64,000 bases of DNA, taken from Dendrolimus kikuchii (lineage: Eukaryota; Arthropoda; Insecta; Lepidoptera; Lasiocampidae). Below are positions 51,961 through 63,253 of the stretch, piece by piece. The stretch's first letter is position 1. Each line of letters starts with the position of its first letter. Under the pieces are notes generated by a model. The model worked only from the letters and a program-made list of their open reading frames with translations, was not told the origin of the DNA and searched no databases. The stretch spans positions 4,380,001-4,444,000 of the forward strand of contig CM034414.1 of the NCBI GenBank assembly GCA_019925095.2, written 5' to 3'. The position numbers and the translations under genes are program-made.

Positions 51961-53176
51961 ATGTCCGTGTGCAGTGTAATAGGGTGCGGCATAAGAAAAA
52001 CACCAAATCAGTCATCTTTAACCATACACAGGTACGCTGTAAATAACATTAAAAATATTGCTTATTGTTAATGTTTCCGGGAAAATAAAGGAAGATTTTC
52101 ATTATAATTAGCAAGGTTCTTATGTGCAGTTATAGGTCATGAATGGATTTAACTTATTTAACTATATTTTTACGCTTAAATAATGTTAATTTATTAGCTG
52201 GGGTTGTACATTATTTATCGACTTTGATATCGATATAATATGATTGCTTATATAAAATTTCTTATTTTATCATGCTACCCCGCTTAAAACATACAAAAAT
52301 AATAATTAAAACATATTTTATAGGATCCCAAGAAATGAGCGTATAAAGAAAAAGTGGCTGGAAGCCATTGGAATGGAAAATATAAAGCCAAATGCAAAAT
52401 ATATTTATATTTGCTCGCTACATTTTGATGATAAATGTTTCAACAAAACTCTGGATGTGACTCGACTACGAGATGATGCCGTGCCCTTCAAATTTGTAAG
52501 AGTAAGTTAATACTGTATATACTTTTATAGTTAGTATTGATATACTTTTTTTAAATTATATACATATTTTAATACATACATATTATTTTATAACAAAACG
52601 TGCTATAAAAGGATCAAAATTAATATACAAGTTTTGTATGGTGGGACGATGATCAGCAGGATAGTAGTTGGACTGTCGGCTTATTATATAATTCCTGCTC
52701 CGTCTTCGCAGTCGAAGGCCTTAATATGTCTTCTCGTGCCTCTCACACTCATGGAGACTGCTCGTATAATTGAAATTTGTACTTTCACTTTTACCCTTTG
52801 ATATACTTGTTGCTGCTACCTTATTACTGATATGCTAGTTACTAGTTGTAGTCTATGTCATTCTCATTCTATGTAACCATTTTAGAAAAACTTATGGGTT
52901 TTGTGGCTGTGATTCCATCCAAGAAATGTATTTGCCCAATTTGAATAATAATGTCATAATTTAAGCAAATTTTATGAAAAAAATACTGTGGACACAATTA
53001 TTCTAATCTAATATTTCAATATTTTGCAGCGACATGCCAGCCAACATAAAACTGGCATATTAAAAGAAAATCAGTTGGAAACAATTCCTGTTTTGGCCGG
53101 TCCTGACACCTCTACCTTGGTAAATGCTGCACATTTAAGGATTTTGCTGTTCTTTAGCTTCAAGAGAAGATGTTAG
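51961..53176 (+). CDS. THAP-domain zinc-finger protein, three exons, 131 aa
   Basis: Exons 51961-52031, 52324-52501 and 53030-53176; donors CAG|GTACGC and AGA|GTAAGT, acceptors TATAG and TTTGCAG; phases agree. Exons 1-2 form one THAP domain. The zinc ligands of the C2CH pattern are visible: Cys4 and Cys9 (MSVCSVIGCG), then a Trp (KKKW), then the CSLHF block giving Cys and His, and the AVPFKF box that corresponds to the AVPTIF signature. THAP domains are sequence-specific DNA binders, related to P-element transposase; many host genes and some transposons carry one. Exon 3 adds a 48-residue tail with no recognised domain, so the protein is short for the family. It could be a minimal THAP protein or a shorter isoform of a longer gene. 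It lies head to head with ced-6. Confidence 0.82.
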
Positions 53177-53322
53177 ATTTTGTATATACAGACTCTTTAT
53201 TGTGAAGCTATTGAACCTACTTAGATAAAAGTAATATGCTTTGACATCTTTAGAGGAATAAACCAAAACTGATGGTGTCACTTCTTTGAATTTTGTATTC
53301 CATGTAAAACATCTAAGGTACA

Positions 53323-53328
53323 AATAAA
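53323..53328 (+). promoter_or_regulatory. poly(A) signal of the THAP gene
   Basis: AATAAA about 147 nt after the THAP stop codon, well placed for a short 3' UTR. Confidence 0.5.
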
Positions 53329-53664
53329 ACTCATATTATAAACTTATGCCTTTATTAGTTTTACTTTAATAAAAACTATTGTAAATTCGTTAAATTTTTA
53401 ATAATTAAGTGATTTTAGAGCGTAAGTCATAAGGAATGACGTTTTTTATTAAATAAATGTTCTGTAGGTGTTTTGTTTTTTTTTTTATCACGCGGCCCTT
53501 AATAAGTTTAAAATTTGAATCACTCACTTATGATGCAGCGCACCTATCTTGAGGTGCGTTGCGGTAATGTGTTACGGACTTTAGAGTCAGCAACACAATT
53601 AAAATAGATTGTAATAGAGAGGTAAGTAGTCTAAACTACTCCGTCTATTTACAATCTAATTAAT

Positions 53665-53740
53665 CTGTTTTGGATATCAAAATAAGAGTACGTGTTTTTC
53701 ATAGGAAAAACACGTACTCTTATTTTGATATCCAAAACAG
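53665..53740. repeat. perfect hairpin, 36-bp arms, 4-nt loop
   Basis: Arms 53665-53700 and 53705-53740 are exact complements (each contains AAAATAAGAGTACGTG or its complement), loop ATAG. Confidence 0.92.
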
Positions 53741-53750
53741 CATAGCTAGC

Positions 53751-53860
53751 TAGCATGCTATCGTTTTATCGCCGACATAAAGCTTCCATCCCTTTCAGGC
53801 ATATACGCAAGTGCGAGCGAGACGGCAACATACGAAACGACGATAAAATTTAGCATGCTA
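53751..53860. repeat. 110-bp element with TAGCATGCTA inverted ends
   Basis: About 21-bp inverted ends (TAGCATGCTA...TTTTATCG), 18 of 21 matching. Directly follows the 36-bp hairpin. Confidence 0.65.
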
Positions 53861-54490
53861 GAGATGGGCAGATGGCACTGTACTACGCCATATGTTTATG
53901 TTTTGTGGTCACTGTGTTGTCAAACAACAACTTTATCAAATCAGTGTAGCAACTTTTAAAAATCGTCATATCGTTTACTTGATAAAGTTGAAACACGAAC
54001 TTGTCTTAGATTTCACACATCTAAATCAAAGTATCTTTGCACATAACAATATACTTACTTCCTATTAAAGTATAAATTCTACAAATAATTAATACTCAAT
54101 AATATTGAAAATAAAATGAGCCAAGGACGTTTATCGATAAAACCTAATAACATTAAAATCTTCTGGACAGCACTAAAACCGCCATGTTTAGTGGCCAAAT
54201 GACGTCACAGTGGCACGCATTTTTTATTGACGTTTCATTTCCATAGGTTTCCTACTTCAATGTCTGTACTAAATTCATTTTATACTTAAATATGTACAAA
54301 AATCGCTTTTCTTCATATATTCAACTATCCGGATTTTCGATTATCCAAATACTATTGTATTACGACAATGATCAGCCAGGTTAATTGAGTCTCCACTGTA
54401 CAAGTAAAATGAGTCCAATAGCGAAATCATTAATGTTCAAACAGTAAACGAATTATTTCTATTATGACATTCACAGTAAATTAATTATTC

Positions 54491-55115
54491 TATCCGTGCA
54501 GGAACGGAGAATGAATACAACTTCATGCGGCCGGGCAGACAAACAAACCCGCAGCCAGGTGGTAGGGTTTGCCTGACTGGATGGCTACCCCCCCCCCCCT
54601 GGTTTTTATTTTTTATTGCAGGAGTTCAGCAGACCGGCAGACGGCCCACTTGATGGAAAGCGGTTACCATCGCCTATGGACATTTGCAACACCAAAGGTG
54701 CTACAAATGCGCTGCTGCTCTCTTAAGGGAGACTGGAACCTGGTCACTAATGCCGCAACACAACTCAAGGTTGTTATGGCGACATACTTTAGACCAGGGG
54801 TGGTAGCCATCCAGTCGGGCAAACGCTCTACCACCTGGATGTGAGTTGTTTTGTCGCCTCTTACGACAGGCCGCCCGGCCGCAGGAAATTGTATTCTTTC
54901 TCCGTTCCTGCACGGATATAATTGACTGGTTTAGAGTATGCCGCCATAAGAGCCTTGAGTTGTGTTCCGGCATTGGTGACCAGGTTCCAGTCTCCCTTAA
55001 GAAAGTAGCAGCGCATCTGTAGCACCTGTGGTGTTGCAAATATCTATAGGCGATGGTAATCTCTTTCCATCAGTGGGCCGTCTGCCTGTCTGATGAACTC
55101 CCGCAATAAAAAAAG
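54491..55115 (+). repeat. R2 retroposon split by another R2
   Basis: Plus-strand copy whose left part ends at 54605 and resumes at 54926 (CTGGTTTAGAGTATGCCGCC); the two halves join to a full R2. Confidence 0.85.
54606..54925 (-). repeat. R2 retroposon nested in R2
   Basis: Antisense full-length copy flanked by the 7-bp duplication CTGGTTT (54599-54605 and 54926-54932). Confidence 0.85.
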
Positions 55116-56430
55116 GACAATTTAACAGTAGGTAGATATGATATCATTTTAAAGATTGTCCTTTTTTTATTAAGTTTTATCAAAAGCCAATTGAAATTAT
55201 ACATATAATTAACATATTTACAAGAAGTTATTTATATCATAAACTAAGCACTTAAAAATAAACATAATTATAAATAATTTACAGTACAAAAAAAACTTGT
55301 TCTTTTATATTTAAATAACTAGCTGTTATCCACCACATCGTTCGCGTCGAATTTATTTAATTTGCCTTTCGGTGCGGCGATGACGGCGGCGTGGCCTTTC
55401 TTATGTTACATTACGTTACTCCTTATAACATCAGCTGTTTGCCGGTGAATCTCCTATCATAATCAGTCCAACCGTGTCAAGGATTAGCCGGAATAGAGAC
55501 AGAAAAAAATTTAAAAATTGAATTTTTCATATAAGTACCGTATATACTTTGATATGCAGTTTAAAGAGTTGTTATGTTGACATTACAAACAGACACTTCA
55601 ATTTTATTTATTTGTATAGATGTCAGAATTTTATTGTAACATAAATGTCCGCATCCCTATTATCTTATATTTACATATTTAAATGCGGGTTCTTTAGCTT
55701 TAATGTCACTGGTTTTAAATAATATTATGCCAACATATAATGAAACTATTAATGATTTTGGAATATTATCTATGGTTCTTTTTATTAATTCATTTCCATA
55801 TTACTCTAAAAAGCAGTAATATTAAAAACACATAACACTCGTTATAATTTACTTTATTTTTAAGCATTTAGTTTCATTTATAATTTAGTTTAATTTAATA
55901 TTCTTGTAAAACGATTGAATAAATATATATTATTTGAAAACAAAACAACAAAACCAACTTCAAAAGTAACTATAATTACATATAGTAGTATTTTTTAACA
56001 TTTCGCGAAAAATACACAAACAAAACTACGTTTCAACAGTTTTGAGCGCGGCATTCTATTTGATTTTTATTCCAAAGCTTAGGCCACATTCATTAGCCGT
56101 GATCACGGAAGACAAAGATCGTGATCACCGCCTACTGAATGTAGCTGATACGTTGAAATAAAAAAATAAAAAATGCCGTGCTTAAAACCGTCAAAACGTA
56201 GTTTTATTATGTACACAGGTCGCGAAAACTTATGAAAATGTTATACTAATATGTAGTTTAATTTATAAAGACCTGTTTAAGAAATTTTCAAATAATCAAA
56301 ATATACCTTACTATATTTATATAATAGACAATTTGGCTCAAACAATTACAAGAACATAATTACAATTATAAGAAAATTACATAAAATGTATAAACGAGGT
56401 CAATATCGAAAAAGATGTCACGAAAATACA
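55116..56430. other. AT-rich intergenic stretch
   Basis: Between a nested R2 pair and an RTE fragment. No gene or clear repeat seen. Confidence 0.4.
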
Positions 56431-56433
56431 GTA

Positions 56434-56520
56434 CATACATACATACATACATAACTTCACGCCAGTTCCCTCGCGGGGTAGGCACGAACAACAGAGTGCC
56501 ATTTAGGCTTATTCTTACAA
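56434..56520 (-). mobile_element. RTE (TATG family) 3' end, very short
   Basis: (CATA)n tail and the final 25 codons only. Confidence 0.7.
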
Positions 56521-56587
56521 AATACAGTGATATGTCAAAATAGAAAAAGTAAAAAAAAAAATAAGTTGTACGTAAATATAACTATAA

Positions 56588-56596
56588 TTATATATA

Positions 56597-56654
<58 letters not shown>
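56588..56654. repeat. (TA)n microsatellite
   Basis: AT dinucleotide run just before a LINE fragment. Confidence 0.95.
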
Positions 56655-56655
<1 letters not shown>

Positions 56656-56657
<2 letters not shown>

Positions 56658-57259
56658 GCCGTAAGTGACATGGACACTTACGGCAGGATTGGTCCACAAG
56701 TTCCAAATCGCTCAACGGGCTATGGAGCGAGCTATGTTGGGTGTTTCTCTTATGGATAAAATTAGAAATGAGGATATCCGTAAGAGAACCAAGGTAACCG
56801 ACATAGCTCGCAAAATTAGCAAGTTGAAGTGGCAGTGGGCCGGTCACATCTGCCGCAGGACCGATGGCCGATGGAGCAAACAAGTCCTGGAGTGGAGACC
56901 GCGTCTCGGTAAACGTAGTATCGGACGCCCTCCAGCCCGATGGACCGACGACCTATGCAAGGTCGCCGGTAGGCGCTGGCTAAGGAAATCGGAGGACAGG
57001 GATGAGTGGCGCCGCCTTGGGGAGACCTACGTCCGACAGTGGACTGCAAATGGGTGAAATATGTTTAATTTCTCTACTTGTTATATTTACAGTCTTGTTA
57101 TGTATGAATAATGTTCTAGATTGGCAGTTTTTTTTTCGAAATTACCGGCCAAATTGCTAGTTTCCCTTCTTTTTGCCTATGCATATCACCTGGCTTTTCT
57201 ATACACGACATTGGTAAAATCGATGCATGAATGGCATTGCAGCCATTATTAAAAAAAAA
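56656..57259 (+). mobile_element. LINE 3' part (endonuclease-RT type), C-terminal frame open
   Basis: Plus frame at about 56665-57057 reads FQIAQRAMERAMLGVSL, LKWQWAGHICRRTDGRW, GRPPARWTDDL and ends VRQWTANG*, the C-terminal part of a LINE polyprotein common in Lepidoptera. A 200-bp 3' UTR ends in an A-run. It begins at a (TA)n repeat. Confidence 0.8.
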
Positions 57260-57404
57260 ACTAACTTGTGTTTTAAATTGATATAAATTGCCCATGAAAG
57301 GGTCTAGATTAGTAAATACTGCATTGCACTGCTGACAGTCGCGGTATAAACATGTGTTTTTTGTATAGTTCGTGTAGTTTTCGTAGTTTCAATACCAATA
57401 TTAT

Positions 57405-58203
57405 TCCCAAGCTCTACCAGTGCACGAAGTGCACCGTATGCACAGAGGCGACGCCACAAAGTCGCCTCTAAACCTAGTATTGGTTGTCCTCGACCTCTCC
57501 CCAGAGGGGAAAAAGATCTTCGAACTTGAGAAGGTCTGTGGCCTCTCTGGCCTTCGTGTGGAACGTCCACACGAAAAACATACACTACGGCAGTGTCATC
57601 GCTGCCAACTTTATGGGCACTCTGCCCTTCATTGTCAATCCCGTCCCAGGTGCGTCAAGTGCCTGGGCGACCACGGGACCTCGGAGTGCACTCGCACCCG
57701 GGACTCCCCGGAGCCACCCAGCTGCATCCTCTGCGGCCAAGCGGGTCACCCTGCTAACTACAGAGGCTGCCCTGCCGCCCCCCGACCCAAACGTAAGGTC
57801 GGAAAGGGCAATGCCCAAAAAGGCACTAGAAAAGTGCCGAACAAACCCGCATTCGTGGCGGCCCCTCCTCCAGTGGTAAACCACTGGACGGGTCTTCCCA
57901 CGACGGAAGCGTTTCCTCTGCTGAGGACGCGTGCCCCAGTTATGGCCGGCCTACCCTCGGCCACCCTCTCCCCCGCCCCCATTTCTAAGGCACCTTCTGG
58001 GCCATCGGCCCACCACTCTATAGCGGAGGACTTAGCTTTGGCGACTAAATTCGCCAAGAACTTGCCCTTCGACCTGGAAGAGGTCCAACTCTTGGCTCGG
58101 AAACTGAGACAAGTTTCAGAGTCAACTCAACCCTCCCTCCGGGATCAACTCGTGATCGAAATGGATCACGCGTACCTCCTCCAAATACTTAGATCGTTGT
58201 AAC
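57405..58203 (+). pseudogene. Jockey ORF1 (Gag-like), N-terminus missing
   Basis: The frame is open from the insertion edge (an internal GTG at 57420 is not a real start) to a stop near 58203. It contains the C-terminal part of a Jockey-type ORF1 protein: LVLVVLDLSPEGKKIFEL, then three CCHC-type knuckles (QCHRCQLYGHSALHC, RCVKCLGDHGTSEC, CILCGQAGHPANYRGC). It binds element RNA. The N-terminal half is lost by 5' truncation, so it has no start of its own. Confidence 0.88.
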
Positions 58204-61200
58204 TAAACAACCTAGTACAAATTATTGTTACCGGTAACAAATGGCGCATGTAGGTAGAAATAAACCACGCTCATTGACTCTGGCGACTTATAACGCCAAC
58301 GGCCTTCGAAACCAGCGCGACTTGGTCCATGACTTCCTGGTTACCAATCAAGTAGATATACTACTAGTACAGGAGACCTTCCTGAAACCGAGTAATAGAG
58401 ATCCAAAGATCTCTAACTATCGGGTCACTAGACATGACAGGGTAGGCCGTGGTGGCGGCACCCTGATCTATTTCAGGAGATCCCTACACTGCATGCCTGT
58501 AGTCACCCCTCCACTAGAAGGTATGGAGGTATCCGCCTGCAGACTAGCAATGACTGGCCACCAACCGCTAGTCATAGTCTCAGCATACCTCGCATGCCAA
58601 AAAACCCTTATTAAAAAAGACCTAGAAGCCCTATTCAACCTAGGCCCGGCTGTTATAATAGCCGGAGATCTGAATTGCAAACACGAGCAGTGGAATTGCA
58701 ATACCACTAACACCAATGGCAGAGCCCTAATAAATATATCAGACAATCTTTTGTTTGATATACTAACGCCCATGACCCCCACAAGATATCCCCCCAACCG
58801 CGACTGGGGGACCCCAAACACTCTCGACCTAGCATTACTGAGGGGCGTAACTCTCCAGTTCCATTCGATCGAAACAATGGACGATATAGACTCGGACCAT
58901 CGTCCGGTTATCCTTAGATTAGGACCACAGACAGACCAGACATCTGAAACTAGGACCTCTGTGGACTGGTTGAGACTTGGGGACCTCCTCAAGGCAACCA
59001 GCTCACAAGACCTGGACCGCATCCCAGATCACATCGGGTCCCGCCAAGACACGGAGAGGGCGATCGAAGCCCTTACCAGCCACCTTCAATCCGCAGTGCG
59101 GAACTCGTCCAGGCAGGTGCCAGTGGAGGATGACCGCCACTTATGCCTGCCGGACGAGGTGAGGGTACTGCTGAGGGAAAAGAGAGCCGCCTCCAGAGCT
59201 CATGACAGATATCCCACCGAGGATAACAGAATCCGACTCCGCGAACTAGAGCGCGAGGTCAAACTACGTATCCGGGAAGTCAGGGAACAACGTTGGGACA
59301 GAACGCTGAGGGATATCGAACCAACTCACCAGGCGTACTGGAAGCTGGCTAGAGCTCTCAAATCAGACACCCTTACTGTCATACCCGCGCTAGAAAGAGC
59401 CGACAACACCGAGGCGTTCGATGACGAGGAGAAAGCCGAGTGCCTTGCTCAGAGTCTAGAGCTTCAATGCTCCCCCACTACGCAAAACGTCGACCAGTCA
59501 CACCTGACGGAGGTGGACTCCGAGGTCGAACGTAGATCCTCCTTACCAGCGGAAACCACACTCGACCCGGTCACAGTCGAAGAAGTGCAAGATCTGATCA
59601 AGTCTCTCAAACCGCGAAAGGCCCCAGGGACCGATGGCATCAACAATCGCGTTTTAAAACTCCTACCCGCCCATCTAATTATAATTCTAGTGAGCATCTT
59701 CAATGCCGCCATAACAAACTGCTCCTTTCCCGCGATCTGGAAGGAAGCAGATGTCATCGGTATTCACAAGCCGGGAAAACCGGCTAATAAACCGTCCAGC
59801 TACCGTCCAATCAGCCTACTGAGCGCACTCAGCAAGCTTTACGAGAGGGTCATCCTCTCTCGACTTAGAGATTTTGCCTTCAGCAAACATCTAATACCCG
59901 ATGAGCAATTTGGCTTCCGTGCCCGACACTCATGCGTCCAACAGGTGCACCGCATCACGGAGCACATATTATCTCACTTTGCCCATCGCCCCCGCCCTAT
60001 AGGAACAGCCGCACTGTTTCTAGACGTAGCAAAAGCCTTCGACAAGGTCTGGCACAACGGCTTGATTTACAAGCTGTACCAGTTCGGTATGCCAGACAGA
60101 CTCGTGCTCATCTTGCGAGACTTCCTCCTAGGTCGTAGCTTCCGTTTTCGAGTGGAGGGAACGCGCTCGTCCCCTCACCCACTCACAGCCGGTGTACCAC
60201 AGGGCTCGGCCCTGTCGCCACTACTCTTCACGCTGTACACCAGCGACATCCCAAAAACTCCAGATGTGGAGTTGGCCCTCTTTGCGGATGACACCGCACT
60301 CTATACATCAGATCAAAACCGACAAATGGCTTGCGTCCGGCTGCAGGCAGCTGTCACAGAACTAGGCGAATGGTTTCGCAAATGGAGGATAGAGGTAAAC
60401 CCGGAGAAAAGCGCAGCAATGTTCTTTTCCCCGGGCACGCTTCGCTCCCCCAAACGCGCTTGCCTTCGCCTAAAAACCATTTCGCTCTACGAACAACAAA
60501 TTCCCTGGGAAAAGTACACCAAATACCTGGGTGTCACCCTAGATCGGAACTTGCGCTTCAACGAGCATATCACTATAATCCGAAATAGAGCGCGATTTGT
60601 GATGGGTCGTTTAGCACCCATGATAGACAAACGAAGCAAAATGTCCCTCAGACACAAGCTTACTTTGTATAAAACATGCATCCGCCCGATCATGACATAC
60701 GCGAGTGTGGTATTCGGCCATGCCAAGCCTGCCCTTTTAGATAAATTGCAAATCGTGCAAAACAAATTCATGCGCAGAGCCGTCGGTGCTCCCCTCTATA
60801 TGCGTAACGTCGACCTCCACCGCGATCTGGAGCTTCCCTCCATCAAAAACTACATTACGTCGCTCTCGCGTAAGTATTTCGATCTCGCGCCGCACCATCG
60901 AAATCCACTCGTCGTGTCCGCGTCCGATTATAAGCCTCGGCGAAAGGCTCTCGTGCGACGACCGCGTAACGTCCTCACGGACAGGGTCGACGTTATCACA
61001 AAACGGCTGGCCCGGATCAGCCCGCCCGCGGTTAGGACGGCAGGCTGGCAGGCACGGACAGACAGACACAGACGGCGGCGTCTCAGGCGCCGCCAATCAA
61101 GATCTCTCCACGTCCCTGCGAGGGACGCTAGGAGACATAGCCCCCCCACAGGATAGACTAGGCGTGTTGCTGGGAAGTTTCTTTCGCCGTTTCTTCTCTC

Positions 61201-61405
61201 CCAGCCATAACACGTTGCGAAACGGCAGTAAGATAGCGTAGGCCGCCGCAAACCACCGATCCCGGCCCGCCGGAATCCTTCCCCTCGGGCTTTATATTAC
61301 CCGTCGCCCGTTCTCAATTAGTGCTTTGTGTCGCCCTATGGTGGCCACCATTAAATTCATCCCCCTCTCATGGCAACAGTCCAGCCGAGGTAAAACTCCT
61401 TAGGG
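57406..61405 (+). mobile_element. Jockey-clade LINE, 5'-truncated, ORF2 open
   Basis: About 4.0 kb, flanked by a perfect 39-bp direct repeat (57367-57405 and 61406-61444), read as the target duplication. It begins inside ORF1. Its 3' end stops at CTTAGGG with no A-rich tail, whereas a relative at 7.1 kb continues for about 115 bp more before its A-run. Confidence 0.9.
58241..61156 (+). CDS. Jockey ORF2: endonuclease and reverse transcriptase
   Basis: 971 aa without interruption. APE-type endonuclease at about 10-225 (TYNANGLRNQ, LLVQETFL, IAGDLNCKHEQW, DSDHRPV). Reverse transcriptase at about 450-740 (KAPGTDGINNRVL, FLDVAKAFDKVWH, VPQGSALSPLLF, FADDTALY with the catalytic DD at 683-684). The C-terminus is Arg-rich. 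The FADD form and the layout point to the Jockey clade. Domain motifs look intact, but the copy lacks the 5' end and promoter, so it should be immobile on its own. Confidence 0.95.
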   Translation: MAHVGRNKPRSLTLATYNANGLRNQRDLVHDFLVTNQVDILLVQETFLKPSNRDPKISNYRVTRHDRVGRGGGTLIYFRRSLHCMPVVTPPLEGMEVSACRLAMTGHQPLVIVSAYLACQKTLIKKDLEALFNLGPAVIIAGDLNCKHEQWNCNTTNTNGRALINISDNLLFDILTPMTPTRYPPNRDWGTPNTLDLALLRGVTLQFHSIETMDDIDSDHRPVILRLGPQTDQTSETRTSVDWLRLGDLLKATSSQDLDRIPDHIGSRQDTERAIEALTSHLQSAVRNSSRQVPVEDDRHLCLPDEVRVLLREKRAASRAHDRYPTEDNRIRLRELEREVKLRIREVREQRWDRTLRDIEPTHQAYWKLARALKSDTLTVIPALERADNTEAFDDEEKAECLAQSLELQCSPTTQNVDQSHLTEVDSEVERRSSLPAETTLDPVTVEEVQDLIKSLKPRKAPGTDGINNRVLKLLPAHLIIILVSIFNAAITNCSFPAIWKEADVIGIHKPGKPANKPSSYRPISLLSALSKLYERVILSRLRDFAFSKHLIPDEQFGFRARHSCVQQVHRITEHILSHFAHRPRPIGTAALFLDVAKAFDKVWHNGLIYKLYQFGMPDRLVLILRDFLLGRSFRFRVEGTRSSPHPLTAGVPQGSALSPLLFTLYTSDIPKTPDVELALFADDTALYTSDQNRQMACVRLQAAVTELGEWFRKWRIEVNPEKSAAMFFSPGTLRSPKRACLRLKTISLYEQQIPWEKYTKYLGVTLDRNLRFNEHITIIRNRARFVMGRLAPMIDKRSKMSLRHKLTLYKTCIRPIMTYASVVFGHAKPALLDKLQIVQNKFMRRAVGAPLYMRNVDLHRDLELPSIKNYITSLSRKYFDLAPHHRNPLVVSASDYKPRRKALVRRPRNVLTDRVDVITKRLARISPPAVRTAGWQARTDRHRRRRLRRRQSRSLHVPARDARRHSPPTG

Positions 61406-61879
61406 AGTTCGTGTAGTTTTCGTAGTTTCAATACCAATATTATTTATAATTTTTATTGAAGCACACTTAAGATTATAGGTACACGAGATATCCTTGATCA
61501 AAAACGTGATTAATTCAATCTACAATACAGTACGCAACTCATAATGAGCCAGCAGTGGCCTCTGTGTTTAATTACGCATCAATAGCATGTGGAATTAAAT
61601 GTTGACGATTAAATTGTTTACGTTATGTAATATCATCACGGAAGAGGAATACTAATGCTGAAAGGCGTACAGAATTGAAAGACCGTTAAACCGCCTGTTG
61701 GCATTTCATGCGAATTCTCAGAGCCATTAAGCCGACAAGTTAGGGATTTCCAAAACCAGTGGGCAGCATGTTGCTAGGAGGCCATGTCTAATTTGCAAAG
61801 GGATGAGGGTCGGTCAGTTGGGAAATGCGCCAGTCGTGTTCTGGCTGCTACCGAAGCATTGCCTAGTGTACTTTCGGAG

Positions 61880-62567
61880 CGATTATATTATAACAACGGA
61901 CTTTGCGTGATTTATGTGATTACGATTATCTACGATTCTCTAATAAACTTTATGATAATATCATGACGACCTCTGTGGCTGAGCGGGCTAAGGCTTTGCC
62001 GGCGTACCTCACTGCAACGCAGAGGTTCCGGGTTCGATTCCTGGTATAGTAAATTACGGAAACGTATTTTCTCCGTTATTTACTATGGTCTGGGTGTCTG
62101 GGATCGGCCCCAGAGTAGTCCGTTGTATATTACTCATAACACAAGCGTAACTTGCTTAATTTGGGGATATACAATGTGTGTTTGTCTGCCGATTTAAAAA
62201 AAAAACCGCATTTTCGAGTTTACATCCCATAAACTTGTAACAATTGGTGTCAGAAGTGGGATGTCGTTGGAAGAAAAACGTACTCCACATACCAGGAGGC
62301 AAGTAGAATTGGACCGAGTTTGTCAGCTGCAGGTGGAAGAGGAAGCCCGCTGCGTTGAATTCTAAAGCTACTGCAGGCGAGATAAACTTAGGCTATACTG
62401 GCTTCCACAGCCAGCCTCCAAGCCAGGCGGGAAGAGGACAAGAAGAAAATGGGAAAAGCCCGAAACTTCAAGCTCGATGGGTGGGACCTTACAAACTGAT
62501 AACAAGGATCAACGATCTCACCTATCGGATAAAACGAGGAGTAATTAAAAATAAACTACAATTTTAA
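61880..62567 (+). mobile_element. gypsy relic: LTR end, tRNA-Leu primer site, Pol tail
   Basis: LTR end (…CTTGTAACA at 62242, split by a SINE), then the primer site TGGTGTCAGAAGTGGGAT at 62245 that complements a tRNA-Leu 3' end, a short leader, and a jump to the integrase C-terminal tail (frame SPKLQARWVGPYKLITRIND, then LTYRIKRG). Nearly all of gag-pol is deleted. Probably the same family as the solo LTRs. Confidence 0.75.
61967..62205 (+). repeat. tRNA-headed SINE inserted in an LTR
   Basis: GACCTCTGTGGCTGAGCGGG, B-box GGGTTCGATTCCTGG, tail GTCTGCCGATTTAAAAAAAAAA. It splits a gypsy LTR. Confidence 0.82.
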
Positions 62568-62579
62568 AAATTGTTGGAG

Positions 62580-63250
62580 ATTTCCAACAACACTAACATT
62601 TTGAACGTTACATTTTTGTCAAATGAAACCTTAAATATAACAAAACGATTGACAACAAGACCAGAATACCTAAAAAGGGTTAATGCATAGACGCAGAATT
62701 TAATAGAGAAGTAGTGGTGAAAATAATAACCGCGACAGCGGATAGTCGAGTCCAGAATAAGATATTTTTTATCCTCTTATGGCTGGTTCCTGTATCACAT
62801 TATTCATTCACTTGAATCAGTTGAATTTTGAAATTACTTGTATATAGCTTACGTCTTATAACCAATAGTAAGATAAGAAACAAAACATAAAAAGTAAAAG
62901 CAAAATAATAGATTATAAGTAATAAACAGATAATGTAAAAACTGTAATAGAAGCAAAGAAACGTAATAGTTTTAAGTTTTGTTGAAAAGAAGGAAAAAAA
63001 TGAAAAAAGAAAAAATAAAATAAAAGATTAAACGTTGTAACCTCTTACATTTTGTGCAAGCGAACTTTAAGCGTATTTAAGCGATAAAGCTGCCCTTGGT
63101 GCAACATTATCTAGGTATAATAACCTAGGTTTTAATTTTTGGTGAACAACGAAATGTTTTCCTTCATTAATACTTATGACGTCAAGAATTTAGATTCTAT
63201 TCGACTCTTATTATTTGTATAAAAAGAGTCGAATAACACAATTTTGAAAA
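62580..63250. other. AT-rich stretch, possible repeat remnants
   Basis: No gene seen. 63060-63175 distantly resembles the GATCGC..TAGCGATAAG tail family. Confidence 0.3.
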
Positions 63251-63253
63251 TAG

